Source: Phytoseiulus persimilis
Lineage: Eukaryota > Arthropoda > Arachnida > Mesostigmata > Phytoseiidae
Assembly (NCBI GenBank): GCA_037576195.1
Contig: CM075104.1
Coordinates: 2,052,775-2,116,774, forward strand
Length of the DNA stretch: 64,000 nt
Reading direction: 5' to 3'
The translations under genes were made by a program, and so were the position numbers. Every line of letters starts with the position of its first letter. Position 1 is the first letter of the stretch. Shown here in pieces: positions 1 through 13,736 of this stretch. Under the pieces are notes generated by a model. It saw nothing but the letters and a program-made list of their open reading frames with translations. It did no database searches and was not told where the DNA came from.

Positions 1-2
1 TG

Positions 3-134
3 TCTGCTCGCAACTTATCGAATGGAGAAGTTTCAGCGTTGACGAGCGGTAGCAGACGTAGTGAAAGCAGGGATTCAACTGGAAGGATGGCAACGGTTTC
101 CAGCGTGGATTCCTATGATCATTCTCTGTGCTGA
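3..134 (+). CDS. C-terminal coding end of an unidentified gene (partial)
   Basis: An open frame enters from the window edge and ends at TGA 132-134, giving 43 residues. The residues are rich in Ser, Arg and Asp (for example SRRSESRDSTGR) and end in DSYDHSLC, which reads like a disordered cytoplasmic C-terminus. The other two frames on this strand stop within the first 50 bases. The piece has no domain, so no function can be given, and its upstream exons lie outside the window. It could also be a chance open frame; the composition and the edge position make a last exon the better reading. Confidence 0.4.
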   Translation, partial: SARNLSNGEVSALTSGSRRSESRDSTGRMATVSSVDSYDHSLC

Positions 135-3100
135 GTTCGTGTCACCAATACCCCGAATACAACGTTTTGTGATTTGAGTGATCCTACGGAACAATTCGGT
201 AGCAGCCGGCGAAGAAACGGAAGCATCCGCTTCAGAAAGCTGGCTGGGGTGCCCGATGGACGATTTCTACCGCGAAAAACTCCCTTAACTCTTTCAAACG
301 GTGATTTTTTAATGAAACAGGCCTACAGTACAACGCAGCCTATCCAGCACGATCAGAGCTTGCGGGACAATTATCAGAGAATGCGAATCTCTTTCACAGA
401 AGCGATAATGACGGACTCGAAGCCACGGAGCCCTGTCTTCAGTGGTCCACAGAATCCCGTTTATGAAGCTCACCCGCTAGCGTCGCAGCTGTTCGGAAAA
501 GCTGCATCGATTCTTGATTCTTGGGGAGCCTGCGGGAATTGTAATCGAGCGACAACCTGTGAGACAGCAGTATCTCATGCGCCTTCGTTGGAAGGAAAAT
601 TCATCTTCAAGGCCTGTCCGAGAGAACTCTTTCGAATACCCGATTGAACGAGCTCTGTGAGCTCAGTGTCGACGGGTGATCGACCTGCACTCGGTGTTAA
701 TATGTGGCTGTCAATGGGATAGCAAAGCTCACTTGTAATACACCCAATGCTAGAAACATTGCTGTCCGTGTTGATATTGATAGCGACTCAATCAAAAGCC
801 AAGCCGTCAAAACAGAGTGAAGTCTTCTGCCGCAGCAGGAGTTCCTCCAAAACATTTATCTCTGAACTCTGAGTACATCCCTTCCGAAGATCAGCATCTA
901 CCGAGGGTCGCTCCGGAGTCTCAAAGTGAAAAAAAACATCTCTTCCTCTGAAGGGGAAGGAATTCTCAGCTTCGTTTTGACCCGATGTGACAGAACCACA
1001 CTCAGTCCTTTATCGGTTTACGGAATCGACGCCGAGCTCGCTTTCCCGCTGGTCCCGCAAGCGACTACCGATCGGTTCGAAGAGGCCGGAGAAATGACTC
1101 AACCTATCCGACTCGGATAGCTTTCCAATGGTTCTTATCCGATCGGTTCCCGTTGTAAATCGTTGACAGAGGGTGGGGCCGAAAGGAGGGCACCAGCGAG
1201 TTGGAGAGTCGATCCAAATGTTCGTCAGAGAGATCACATGAACCGTTTCGCGCTCCGTCGTTGGGGCATCTAAGTCGCGGAAACGCGACGAATCAACGCA
1301 AACGACAAAGAGTCGAAGTGAGCGCGCGATAATCCCAGAATCGTATCTGGAGGCGCCGAAGCTATCGACACCGCTGTTGACGCCAACGTCCATGACGCTG
1401 TTGTTTCAGGAGCCCCGCCGTTCCCGTCTGCCATGTGCTGAACATGTGAGGGAGGCCCTGGCAAACCGAAACTTGGCTTCCGTCGCTCCCAAATAGAGAA
1501 GCCACGATAACTATCTCTCGGAAGCCGCAGAAAACTAGTTCTGGACACTGGATCCCGGAGACTTGACGTTGCTCATCCGAGGAGGATCTGTTGATGGCCG
1601 CAGAATGAGCGGCTTCTGCTCCGAGCGTTCTCGCAAGCTCCTTGTGAACCTGTGCATCATTGCTCACTCAGCTCGGTACCAAAACGGTTCGCTTCAATGA
1701 CTCATAGCCATAGCCATCCCGTTCGACCGACTGAGTCGTTCTCATCGACCACAGCGTCAAAGGGCCAGAGAATGGCATCATGACGCGCCGAGAATAGAGC
1801 TGCGGGAAGTTAAACACTCCGAGTGCTCACCTAACTCCGTAGTCGCTTCACACGAAACGAATGGAAATCCGTATCTCATTTTCAGACCTGTGTCTTGATA
1901 GCTAGCGCTCGGGTCCTGATGTGGAGTGGGAGGCTTGCCTTCAACAGCGGCGGAAGACCTGATCCGACCGACACTACAGCTATTTTGAACCAGCTGAACG
2001 GTAAAGCGTCACGGAGATATTCCGTCTTGGGAGGTCGGGAGGAGTGTCGCCTCCCGTATACATTTTCCAAATCGCGATTAGGTCCGGGTCCAGGGCAGCT
2101 GGAGTCTCCGGTACCGCTGTACTTGAAGAGTCTGTGAAGCTCGTGAATCGGCCGATCATTGCCTGCGGCTGTCAACGCAAGGCATGGAATCAGGATTGTT
2201 GCAAACTTCCCTCGCGATAACTCCCACAATGGACGAGTAGCTCAATAGATCACCGCTCTGTTCCAAATTGCTTCATATCGGGCTGAGTCTTGGTTCTGGA
2301 GGAAACCGCTCGTTTCCGTGTTTCCGACGTTTCTCGCCGCGCAGTCGAACACGGATTGATTCCCTGCGTTTCATAAATAACTCACGTCGAGAATGTGGTA
2401 TAGCACGGCTCACTGAGCGGATCCTGACTAGTAACCGTGGCACAGGGAGATGCATATTCCGCAACTCGGTCAGGTGAACGGGCAACGAAGCGCCAAGTTG
2501 CCGCGATTCCAAGTCTTCAACGAACTCAACGCCGAATCCTCCAACATACCCGAGCTCTGCCCTGGCAGAAGATGGGATATTGAGCTTGGAGAAACGCGGT
2601 GAGGAAGGCGTTTTGTTTTCTGCCAAGTCCATGCTCCGGCAGTGTTCATCGGCTCATCGTTCCTGTGACATCCCTCCTCTTTGCCCGACACTCTTTCCTG
2701 GGATGACGGAGTCCCGCCGGGATAAACAAAGCTCCGATGTTCCTAACCGTCTTCTCTCATCCGTCAGTTCCTTGTTCTTGCCCAGAGTCTCCGCTCGAGC
2801 GACACGTCGGAAGCCTCCGCCTAACAGAACATCAGCACCATGCGGAGTGATGGACGCTCCATCACGAATCAGAACATGCGCTTGGCCCTGCTCTGAACCT
2901 GCTAACTCCGAATTCTGACTTTGAGGAGTTCAGTTCCAGGACGGTGTGTTGGCCTTCCGACGAACCGCGCTCCGATGGTATCACGGGAATTCTCATATCC
3001 AGATCCAGAAAACTCGACAGCATCTCTCGGCTCCCAGGTTTGCGAGCCTCTACGAGAACAGGACTGAGGGGTCGGCTCGTCGATAGCAACCATGGAGAAT

Positions 3101-4495
3101 ACCATCGAAGTCAGGTGGGGTCTGTAGGCTGGAGCCAAACGGAAGAGACGCTCTGACTCCTCGCTCGAGACGGCTCGGCGCGCGATTCTAAGCATCCGTC
3201 TGGAGAACTGATCACGTGATCAGCAACCTGACCCGTAAGAGGGGCTCATGGGAACCAGCTGAGGTACACTATTTTCTAGGTCCTCGGGCACTACTTCGCA
3301 TATTTTTCAGAAAACTTTTGGTATGGCTTAGCCGCCTGTTAAGACATCGGTTCTGACACGAATCGGCCGGATACCGAATGTTCTCGACAACGGTATCAGA
3401 TGTGGGATACTCCAGCGTCCCATTTGATCTCGATCGGACTCGGACACTGCCGAAGTCCAGTCCCAACTGATCTTCGGGGCCGATGAACTAGAAAGGATAG
3501 TTCTTTCCGTCGCGCCCCGTTGGTCTAGCGGTCTCTTCGAGAAAATTGAATAACGCGGTCACTTTGGTCACTGATTCAAAGGAGAATCTTCAAGTGAATG
3601 AGAAGGATCAATGCCACTATGAACCAACGGTTGCTGGGGGCGGGGGGTCTGGGCTCAGCTAACGAATTACATTCTGCAATCGCTACGAGCGTACTGCACC
3701 CTAAAGTCGCTTCTTGTTCCTCTCGGTCCTTCAACCCCTTGCGTGGTAGGCCTCAAACATAAGTCAGTCGCCCTGGGGCTCTTGAGAGCCGGGTATCTAA
3801 GACTCTCCCTGGCCCTCGAAGGCAAACGTAGGCGTCTTCGAGGGGCTCTAAGGAATCGGAAATCGCGTTTGCCTCTCAGCTCCCTCACTTAAATCGGCAG
3901 TCCACAGCGTCGTTCGCGACACAGTTTCGTTTTTTCACTTTCGGCATCGATTCCCACACATGTTCCTCCTCAGCAACGAAAAAGGTCACTAACGGTGATG
4001 GCTCCCAATCGTTTTCCCTAATTTCTGCCTCCATCAGCCGAATGAGGATTCGTTCCCGGGAGGTTTCTCTCAACTCTTCCTCAACTTTGCAAGACTTAAC
4101 GACCTTCAAGCTCTCTCATACCTACCATTCTCCGTATCTGGAGAATCGGAGTGATCGATACAGGAGCTCTCGATTTATCAAAGAAGAGTGATAGAGACGG
4201 ACAGCTTTCCTTCGGCGTCGACTTCTCTCTCTGATCTCAATCAAATCCGACCCAGCGAATCGTCTAGATTGGAACCTCCGGTTTCTCCAAAACCAAGAGT
4301 CTTCGACAAAATATTGTAACGTTTGTCTATACACCCAGTGAATTTGAAGGAGCACCCCAATCTCTCGCTGGGCAATTTTTCATTTTAAGATCGTACGGGG
4401 TATGGGTAATTATTGATCTATATCAGAGCCTTTTGTGTGTGTACATTAAGCCCGTCTCTGCCTCTCATGTCAGGTGCTCTCTCAGATCAAGTGTG
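135..4495. other. No supported gene; presumed 3' flank and intergenic sequence
   Basis: Only overlapping open frames of under 160 codons occur here, on both strands. None carries a domain I recognise or chains through splice sites of matching phase. A minus-strand pair of frames at 3885-4355 looks faintly protein-like, with a possible GTAGGT donor near 4123, but nothing confirms it. A G-rich run sits at about 3634-3651. Confidence 0.5.
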
Positions 4496-4503
4496 CTCAC
4501 AGC
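4496..4503. repeat. Left 8-bp target site duplication (CTCACAGC)
   Basis: CTCACAGC directly abuts the left terminal inverted repeat at 4504 and is repeated exactly after the right terminus. An 8-bp duplication is the hallmark length for hAT and some other DNA transposons. Confidence 0.85.
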
Positions 4504-4930
4504 TAGACCCTGCACTCCGTAGTATGGAATACGGCTAATTTCCGAAAATACGGTCCGTATTTTAATACGGAACGTACCGTATTACGGTAATACGGACCGT
4601 TATCATAATACGGTCCGTACTGTAATACGGCGCTACGGAACCTATCATTGATACGGACCGTACCGCAGTACGGTAGTACGGAGTACGGTCTCAGACTCGG
4701 ATGCCGTATCAATGATACGGACCGTACCGTAGTACGGTAGTTCGGAGTACGGTCTCAGACTCGGATGCCGTATCAATGATACGGTCCGTAGCGCCGTATT
4801 ACAGTACGGACCGTATTATGAGTACGATCCGTATTACACTACGGACCGTATTATGAGTACGGTCCGTATTATAATACGGACCGTATTTTCGGAAATCAGC
4901 CGTATTCCGTACTACGGAGTGCAGGGTCTA
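4504..4930. mobile_element. Non-autonomous hAT-type foldback MITE, 427 bp
   Basis: The element starts TAGACCCTGC and ends GCAGGGTCTA. The two ends are inverted copies: about 56 of the first 58 bases match the reverse complement of the last 58. The similarity continues inward through most of each 150-bp arm, so a single strand could fold into one long hairpin. The arms are built from many partial copies of short motifs such as TACGGTCCGTA and AATACGG. Flanking 8-bp duplications (4496-4503 and 4931-4938) show that it moved as a unit. It encodes no protein and must have been mobilised by a transposase elsewhere. The 8-bp duplication and the YARNG-like terminus (TAGAC, four of five positions) point to the hAT superfamily; P-type or other 8-bp-duplicating families are not fully excluded. 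Confidence 0.85.
4650..4777. repeat. Two tandem 64-bp units at the centre of the foldback element
   Basis: The unit beginning GATACGGACCGTACCG (4650-4713) is repeated at 4714-4777 with two differences: C/T in the ACCGyAGT stretch and A/T in GTAGTwCGG. A third copy starts at 4778 and runs into the right arm. Each unit contains CTCAGACTCGGATGCC, the only non-palindromic sequence in the element, so this is the loop region. Confidence 0.85.
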
Positions 4931-4938
4931 CTCACAGC
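4931..4938. repeat. Right 8-bp target site duplication (CTCACAGC)
   Basis: Exact copy of 4496-4503, immediately after the right terminus of the foldback element. Confidence 0.85.
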
Positions 4939-7900
4939 GCTGCGTGATCATCATCCACCAGATAAAGCTCCGAGATCCTTGTTTCGAATCCGCTTCGGAT
5001 AAGATTCGAAGGGTGAATTCACAGGTGAAGGATCTGACTTTGTAATTATCCTCTGTTTCGAAAAAAAAAACGATACGATTCATCATTCCGTCACGAAATT
5101 AATGTCCATCTTAAATCACGAGCCGGAGTTCAAATTCGATGATGCACACGCATGGACGTTGAATTCGCCTCAATTTTTCTTCCCTCGGGAACCTAATGCA
5201 CTTCGGAAACTCAGCCGCACCGAAGTTGGCTCCACTCGGCCTTGGGAACCTGCTCTGCTGCAGGCCGGAACAAGGCTTTTATGAATAACGGTTCCTGTAG
5301 GGAGACCGCGTTTCAACAAGGGATCTTTCTCTCACTCTCTCTTGCGGCGCGAACTTTTCGGCTCAGACATGTTGGCGCATATCTGGTTGGATTATCCCTA
5401 AGAATTATCCGAACACGGGGCTTATCAAAAGCCGATACGGATGTCCCAAAATTTGACAGATAGCTCATCAATCTTTCCCGTCCTGAACCCTCGATATCTT
5501 CCTCTCTCCAACGAAAAGTTTCGGGAGAGAATTCCCAACAGACAGCCTCCCCTGTGGACTCTCGACTTTTTTATCAGAGAGACCTCAGAAGTTTCCCCTG
5601 AAAACGTCCCGTCGTTGCAGCAAGTTTATAGGTGAAATCACACAGTCATTTTCCAGGCCCCGTAAGGGCTTTGACTGTTCCCCTCGGCCCCTCCTGGCAG
5701 GGACTCGTGTCAGGGCCTCCGCCAGGGTAAGTCCCTGGGTTTCGGAGGAGTGCTGAATTCGAAAATCTTCATTTCGACCCTTGTTGAAGTCCCTAGGGCC
5801 AAAATGTTGAAGACGATTTCCAACAGCCGCGCTGAGTCCGGCTGTACTCGAAACTGATCGAACCTGAGCTGAGACCAAGTGTGCCTCGAGTGGACTGAGC
5901 CCGCCGATCGATCGGGGCTCGAGGCCCGATTGCATCGCGAATTTACCTGACAAGTGGCGCGCTTCACGATGTCAATTTACTGGAGGATTTGAGTAGGTTA
6001 ACCTTGAATAATCTGCGAGGAAAAACTTTGGGGAGTTCAAGTACGGAATGTGCTGGATTCGTCCGAGGAACAAATCGAATCGGGAACCTATCTCTCCGAG
6101 ACCGAGGGTTGATGTCTCATGGATTGCCCGATGAGTCATGTACGTATCGAGAAGAGCGAGATATTGAACGCCGAAGGCAATTCTCTACAGAATCGCAAAC
6201 GTGGAGCGGTCATATATGTATAGGAGACCTTGGAGCTAAATTCAGGTCTGAGGTTCGATCGGGGTCAATTCAAGTTGGGAAATAGCTGCTGCCTCCGTGA
6301 AGATCCGTGGATCAGATCTGAGAGCCACTTTTGCAATGTTACGGTTCGGTCCCACGTCGAATTATGGCCGTATGGAGGATGGTGCTCCGCGATTGCTAAA
6401 AACTTCGTTCCGCAGCGGGAAAGGTCTGAAGGTGTTCAGTGTTGAAACATCGAGCCATCCGCTAGCCATCGTCGTGTCGTGATTTCGTGATCAATCTTTA
6501 TCCGAATCATTCGCTGAAACTCGAATGTCGTCAATCTATCAAAGCTCCAAGAGCAGCGCCGGCAGTTGCTCCCGCCGGGGATCTTCGCGATCAACGATTT
6601 GGAGAGGGTTCAATCGTTTTGCTCCGTTTTTAGGTCGGGAAGATCTATGCAGGTTCACTTCAGGAGAGGGCATTGCTGCTGAGAAGAGCCCCGAGCTGGA
6701 GTTCCGGCTCGGGCAAGCGCAGCGAAGCGGGCGTTATAGTTTCGGAGCGAACTGCGTCCATTCCTTGATCGTCGGGAGTGTGATGAACCAGGAGCAGGCT
6801 GCCTCTAATGCGAATGCTTGTCTGCCGTGCAGCGTGAAATGCGTTCTCGAACACACACAGGAAAAGGTGCGCAGAACGAGGCCATCACCTCTGCCTGCTG
6901 ACGAGATCTCGAAATCCGGGTTGAGGAGCCCGCTGGGCGAGTCCTATCAGATCTCATTGTTTACATCAACGCGCATTATGAGAATGTTTTCCATCGAGCT
7001 CAGCAGTGCGCGTAGTTTGGAGACCAAGCACCTCCGTGGGTGTTGAGAGCCTCGCCGATTCACTTCGACGTAGTTTCCTCTGTTCAGAGTTCCGGCGGTA
7101 CCAGTCGTTAATCGGAGGGAAGGTTGGCAACAACATTTCGATGAACTCCAGCAGAACAGTTCGAAGCGAAGTTCCATCCCATCCAACGTCTCCAAAAACC
7201 TTCGAGCGAAACACGACATAGCCTGGTTTCTTGAGCACGGGTCATGGGGCGCCGGAATCAGATTCTGACATCCGATTAATATTTGAGCGATTCCTCGGAA
7301 ATCCGTGCGAGTTGCACGGCGAGTGGAAAAGTCGGCACCATGGATGAGAACTGCGCAGGTCGGAAGCGTCATCTTTCTGCCTCTCCTCGTCATCTCCTTT
7401 TTTTTCCTCGGCGGAGGGTGTGGCCTCATTCGCCGCGGAGAATGGCGGAGAGAGGACGCAGCAGATTCGCAGCGGGAAAACCTCTGGTGCGGACTCCGTT
7501 GTCGTCCGAGTAGTTCTCATTGCGTTCAACTTCCCGGTTGAGACCCGACCGCTCATACTGTCTCTTAACCCCAATGGGATCCAATTTGAAGCTAGTTGTC
7601 GCCCTGTTAGGTCTTCCCGATGCTAAGACTCGCAACGTTCTTCGTTCACCCCGGCACACAGGCCATGTACCCTTCAAGGAGAGGTCCGGTCCTCCTCCTG
7701 TCACGAAAAGGCAAATGCTCGCCTCCGATTAGCTGAGCTAGGGGCTTGCCTCCGACTGAAGGCATGTCGAGCTCGTATCATGAGCTGCCTGACAGCTCTA
7801 TGCTTCGTCGACTTCCATGACAATGAGGGAAAGGGTCTACGGGGCTGATCCACCCCGAAATGCGCTGGAAGAATCGAAGGTTCGCGGACCTGAAGACCTC

Positions 7901-10900
7901 GGGTAATAACCGTAAATTTTCCGGTTCTTCGCGGTTAATCCACCGACATTTATTGCGGTTTCCGAACCGCGGTTACGAACCGCAACAAGGTCTAGTTCGG
8001 ACCTGCAGCTGCGTCGGCACCGCCATGGGAGCCGCAGAAATTCGCAATCAACGCTCAAAAACGTCATCGCCACATAGACGAGGACCATGGTAATCAGGCT
8101 CCACCTGAGGAAAACGGTCCCGCTCTGTCTACGTCGACCTGGGCTGAGAGCTCCCGCGTCCGCACGGATCCGACCGCCAGCAAGGGGAGCCGCTCCCGAG
8201 CTCGGTAAAGCGATTCTCTAACGCATCCTGGATCACCGTCGTGCGCAACATCGCGACCATCCTCAAAACGCCTCCGGGATCCCCGGGGAATATCCGGGAT
8301 CCCCTCGTCACGCGTGGTTACATGAATCATTCCATTCCTCTTGAGACGTTTTCTCCCCCTCCTTCCCCGGAGTATCAGCGGGAGTTCCCAGGTCGTAGTC
8401 CGTGAGACGCGCCAACTCGAGCAGGTCTGCCGAATGCCGGAGCTCTATGCGGAAACTGCGGGAAAAAAAAACAGAGAAAAAGGGTCCTGTACACATGGGT
8501 GATGGCTGCTGCGCTCGATTCGTTGGAATGAAGCAGCGCTGTGGTCTCCATGGCCAAGCTCGGGCTATACTAGTTGATGTTTCCTTGATCTGAAAGGTGA
8601 CAATCATCGTCGGGACTCGAGATCTCGACAAGTATGAATTCAGGGAGACTGATTCATTCGAGAGAATTAGATGACCCACCGACCCAGGAGTTTTCCAACG
8701 ACGTGCCCTCAGTGAAAACTTTTATCCTCAGATATCAGAAGCTAGGCAGTTGACCTTGTCATTCCAAGTCCCGGAACGTGTCATCCATGATACTTTCCCC
8801 CCTCGGTCGTGGAGGTTCTGAGGAAGATTCGGAGGAAAATATTCAGAAATTAACACGTATGGCTCATGGCACCCCAAGGGATCGGAACTGTAGTAACTGG
8901 TTGTCCCCGAGGACGGTTGTCCCGTCAGAACTTGACTTTCGACGTGTTTGGGTGAGAAAAGCTGAGTGTCTTGGAGATACGATTCCGAAATTTTCGGCTA
9001 TCAACTCGGTGCCCAGGAAGGATGGAGCGGAGGGATATAGTGGAAGGGAAGCACCGAGGGGACCCGGGAATGCTCAACGCGGATGACAGCGATCATCCTC
9101 CTGCAGCTCAGACGAAAGTGTTCCTGTGGTGAGGGTAGCGATGTGGCAGCGGGAGGCTATTTTCCGAGGTCTTTCGGGTGGAAACTGGAAATTCACTGTG
9201 GCGCATCACATGGATCCGAGCAATTTTGGAGTGCGGGGGAGGGTCGTTCGTGTACTGTTGGAGCAACTGATAAATCAGAACGGTTACCAGTCACATGACC
9301 TCGATAGAAGCTTGTTCGGAAGGGTGATCGGGGGTCAACACAACAGCGATGAAAGCCAGTCCCTATGCGGAGAGAGAGCGGTTGTCAGGCCTGGCGGGGG
9401 CATTTAGAGCGGTCGCTCATTTTGCTTGGTTGGGGCTATCTCCATGGTAACGACGGCGAGTCTGACCAAAACATCGATTTAGGGACGAAGATTCCGCACG
9501 CAGAATTGTTCTTCGCCGCGGAATCCACACAGCGGGAAATGCGCACCGACGTGGGACCGGTGAGTCTGCCAGACGACTGTAGTGGATCCAGATCAGTAGC
9601 AAAAAGGCGAGGGGGACAGTCTGCCCTCGGCAACGTCCTTCCCGGGGCGGCACCACGCGTTTTTGGTGTTTTTTCCTCCCCTGTCTGGAAAACGCTTTCG
9701 CGTGCCGACGATCGGACGGGGGAGCATTCACTCGAATTTCGCTCTGTCAACCTAGTTCGTCCCTCAAGCTAAACCCTAGATTTTGTAGACTCACTCGCTA
9801 TTGCAGATGAGAAGGAAAAATGCTACCCGGGAACCGAGTCGCGAACCCGGTTATGAGCTTCCAGCTGCGGAGGATAGCTGGAACGGTAGGAGTGAGGAAG
9901 ATGTCAATATCCGAGAGGCTTCTTTACCCGGCCTCGAACTCTCCGAAAAGAGAACCCAATCGATAAAGGGAGACATCGAGCCGCGAGGGAAAAAGTGCCT
10001 ACTGGAAAAGAATAGCAGAAGGATGTACAAAGCGCTCAATTAGCTCCGCTCGAGCCTTCCTCGAGAACTCAGTTCCTCCGCCGCATCCAGCGGGAATTCT
10101 CCCTCCGCGCAGATAATAGCGAAACGCAGAAAGCGAACTCGGAGGCGAACCGCCGTTTCCACTCGACGATGGAATGCGCCTTCAAACTTCACGAGATTCT
10201 CGAATACGGAATCACGAAAAGTCGCGGATTGGTTTGGACCCCTAGTCGTTTTCGAAATCGTTCTTGGAGAGTTCGGGCCTCACATGGAATCCGAGGCAAA
10301 CGACAAACAAACCATGCAAACTCGGCCGACTCCGAGTTTCGCGAATTCAGGCTGGCTCAGAGCCTTCGTCTTCTGCTTCGGAGCCGGATCGTGTAGACAT
10401 CAAGAAGCATTCGTTATGAGATTGAATCTTCGAAGCTATCAAGGTTGAGCTCGCGGAGAGCCCAAGTTTGAAGGAACCTCCCGAATACGAGGGATGAATT
10501 TTCCGTTCTCCGATTCTCAATGGCTTCATCGTCAGTCGATCCGGAAGCTCACACAGCAGCCGGTTCGCCGATTCGAAGATCATCTGAACTTAATTTCTAT
10601 CGCGCTCTCCGGCAGAAAGTGCCTGATAGACTGGTACTCGTAGGGCTTCTACATACACTTGCTGTTCTGCCAAACCCCTCGTGCGACTCCGGGATGTCCA
10701 ACGTATTCGGTTTCTCCGATTTCAACCAAGACAGCTGAGACTGGTTCTGAGAATATATGGAGGCATTCGCTATATTTTGCGTCCACGATTGGCTTGGTTC
10801 CTCAAGATGATCGAGGATATCGGCCTCCCCATTCCTTCCCGCGGCGAGCAACAGCTAATAGTTGCGAGTCTCCAAGAGGGAGATCAATTTCAGTTGGAGT

Positions 10901-13736
10901 CGTGTGATTCTTCGATGCCGTGGATTGGCTGCGAATGCTGGACGGTACGAGTACGATATTGCCGCTGAGTCTCTAGAATCGACCGAGTGTAGACGCACCT
11001 CGCGAGGAGTGGGCAGGAGGCTTGAGGAGAGACTACGATCACGCGGCTCAATGTAATCGAGTCGGATGAAACGTTCTTCGTGTCGGGTCGCGGTTTCGCG
11101 TAGTTGTGCAACAAGTCCCTGAGAGCACGTGCCCTATCTCGAATCGGTCAGAGCGTGCCACCGTTCGAAGCGTGTCCAAGTAACAAGAAGGGGCGTTGCC
11201 GTAGGACGGAGCCGGAGCGGAGCCGCGCCGTAGGCCGTTCACTTCCCGCTTCTTCTATACGCGTCGGTGGGCGTCATGGAATTCACGATAACGCATCCTC
11301 CACCCCTCGGAGCGCGAGGGAGAGGAAAAAGATGCGCAGCAATCAGAAGGGAAGAATAGAGTCTCTGGGCCTGGATCAGAGCAACAACTGAGCCAGACGC
11401 ATGACGCGTGACATTTCGGAGGGTGTCGTCTAATACCTCTCGGGTCAGAGGGAAAGAACGATGTCTGGGAAGCCAATATCCGTCTTTGACATGGACGGAC
11501 TGACTACTGTTTCTGCTTGGAAGTTATCGTGGCGAAAAGGTTCTCGTCGTTCGTTCGACATGGCGGAAATTGCATCCACGACCCTTTCGGAGATGGAACA
11601 TTCAAGGACGAGCGTTTCAGGGACATTATCCGAATGAGACCCCGAGCAGAGGACGCGTTTTGTATGAATATCTCTCCGGGCAATAAAGCTCTCGCTCGCT
11701 CGCTCGATAGTGGCTCTTGTGTTTCTCTTCTCCCTTCTGGGGGGTGACGAATGGAAACCTCCGCTGCGTCGCAAAAGTTCATCGCATGCCGCTCGATTTT
11801 GTTTGGAGATGGCACTGCGAGTGAGGGGTACAGGTTCCGAAAACCCCTGGAATCCTGTCTCGTTCGGACTTGGGCTTGTATGGGTCAAGTCTACCCCGAT
11901 AACTTGCCAACCATTCCCATGAGACGGTCCCCGCTTGTCAATCGTGAACATTAAAAAACCTTCCCTGCTCGTGAAGGTCGTCATGCGTCCAGAACGCCGA
12001 ACTCATCACCGTTATGGAACAGCTCTCGACCGTTCCTCCCAACGGTTTCCAAAGAATTGCCGAGTCCTGGTTGATGGCGGCTTCTGTTCTGATATCGACA
12101 GACTCGCGTTCAACGGATCCAGGTCTGTGTCGGACCACCTGGCCGGGATACGAGACTCCGAGAGTGCCCGGGGGGCTCAGGCCCGTTTCACCCTTGACTT
12201 CAAACATCGGGAACGAGGGAAGAGAAGCGAGAGCCAGCCGGACAAAGTCGGATCGGGCTCGGTACACGCCGAGTCTTCCGACGGGAGGGGTGCCTCTGGT
12301 GAGTCGGTTAAATGAATGACCAGGCTAACGGATGTCAACTACACCGAGAGACGATCGGTCTCCACGAAAAGCTGGCCTTTCATTTCGAAAACTACGCGAG
12401 GATGGCACACTGCCGAGAATAGGGAACGGGTCCCGGCGAAAGTCTCCTGAGCCTTTCCGGGTCAATGAATGTTCAGCGTGTCGCCGAATTGTGGAACCGA
12501 CACCGCGTAGATTCTCTTCCTCCGATTCATCCTCGGCTGATCTGTTCCGCGTGGAGACGACGAGCGCTGTGACAGCTTGAACGGTTCTCTTCGCAGCATT
12601 CCGAAAACTCTTCAGGGAGGGGGGGGGCTCCGATTCAATTTGGAATACTTGCGTGTCTTCAAGGAACGATTTTCAGTCTCACGCGACAACGAACGAGTCC
12701 ACGCCCACGATCGACGGAGCAGGCCGAAGCAGGAGCTCGGAGAGAATGTGACGGCTCTTTTGCTTGTTCAAGAATTTCCGAACTCCCAGGCAGCGCTTCC
12801 TACGCCCCGAAATTTCCATGACAAGTATCAGCTCTCGTTGCTCGGGACCAGCTTCATGACTTCTACATCTCAAACAGTCGGCGGGAGCGAGGAGATCCAC
12901 CGATTCTAACGCGTTCGAACCTCAGGGTGAAAAATCATGAAAATACCCCGATGATATAGAAGGGTTACTCCAAGTGAACTGCAACGTGCCTTCGATACTC
13001 GAACGGGAATCCGTCGGCTGTCCCGGAAGCTCACTGGTAGTAGAGGGAACAACGCGATCGGAAAGTCGAGGTTTGCCTGGTCGCCGAGGGAAGCCGGGTC
13101 GTCATGGGTAGCCCAGTCTCGGATGCCCGGAGAGGCAAATGAGGGAAATTCTCACTCCCATCTCCAGCGTAATAGCCCCTCCGAATTCATGCAACATCGC
13201 ATCTCACAAGGAAGACCGACATGTTCGAGACAATTACTCACCCAGCTGGCGTTTCTTCCGAGAGAGGCTGTTGATTCTCAGATAGGCATGTTAGTGTCGA
13301 CGTATGACGTTTCATCGCTCTGTTATGCAAGAAACCTTCTACACCGAGCGCGAGACCGTCGAGCTTGTGGGCCAGGGCCCTTCTCACGGAGATTTTCAAA
13401 CACACGTACGCGTCTGTCTTCCCTCTTCTCGTTCTCTGTCAGACTCGTCACTCTGGGCGAGCTGCTCGGTAGTGAGGAGTCTCGACCACAGCAAGCCCCC
13501 GAAAGAAAGACGCAGGCCTTGAGGATCATCGCGAAGATAGCGTTCCGCAAAACCCATAATATGAATGATGGACGAGATGAGTCTTCCAATGTTGATGCGG
13601 CGGATTTAAAAACCTGCGATAAGCTCAGTCAAGGACCCGATATTGTTTGCAGGCGCGGCGTTTGCAATAGCCGACCACGATGCAGTGTTGGCGGATAGAA
13701 CGCTGATGGTATTCGCGCTGTATCCGAATCTCAACC
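4939..13736. other. Long stretch without a supported gene
   Basis: Many open frames of 60-190 codons overlap on both strands, including plus 6525-7046, minus 11445-11984 and plus 13123-13698. None shows a signal peptide, a membrane segment, a family motif or phase-consistent splice partners. Short A runs occur at about 5061-5070 and 8462-8470. The 3' part presumably contains the promoter and 5' UTR of the gene starting at 13737. Confidence 0.45.

Noticed and set aside
3515-3535. tRNA-Glu-like A-box (GTTGGTCTAGCGGT)
   Set aside because: No matching B-box, anticodon arm or acceptor stem downstream.
4504-4930. Repeated short palindromes considered as a CRISPR array or satellite
   Set aside because: No regular repeat-spacer spacing; inverted termini and the 8-bp duplication identify it as a foldback transposable element.
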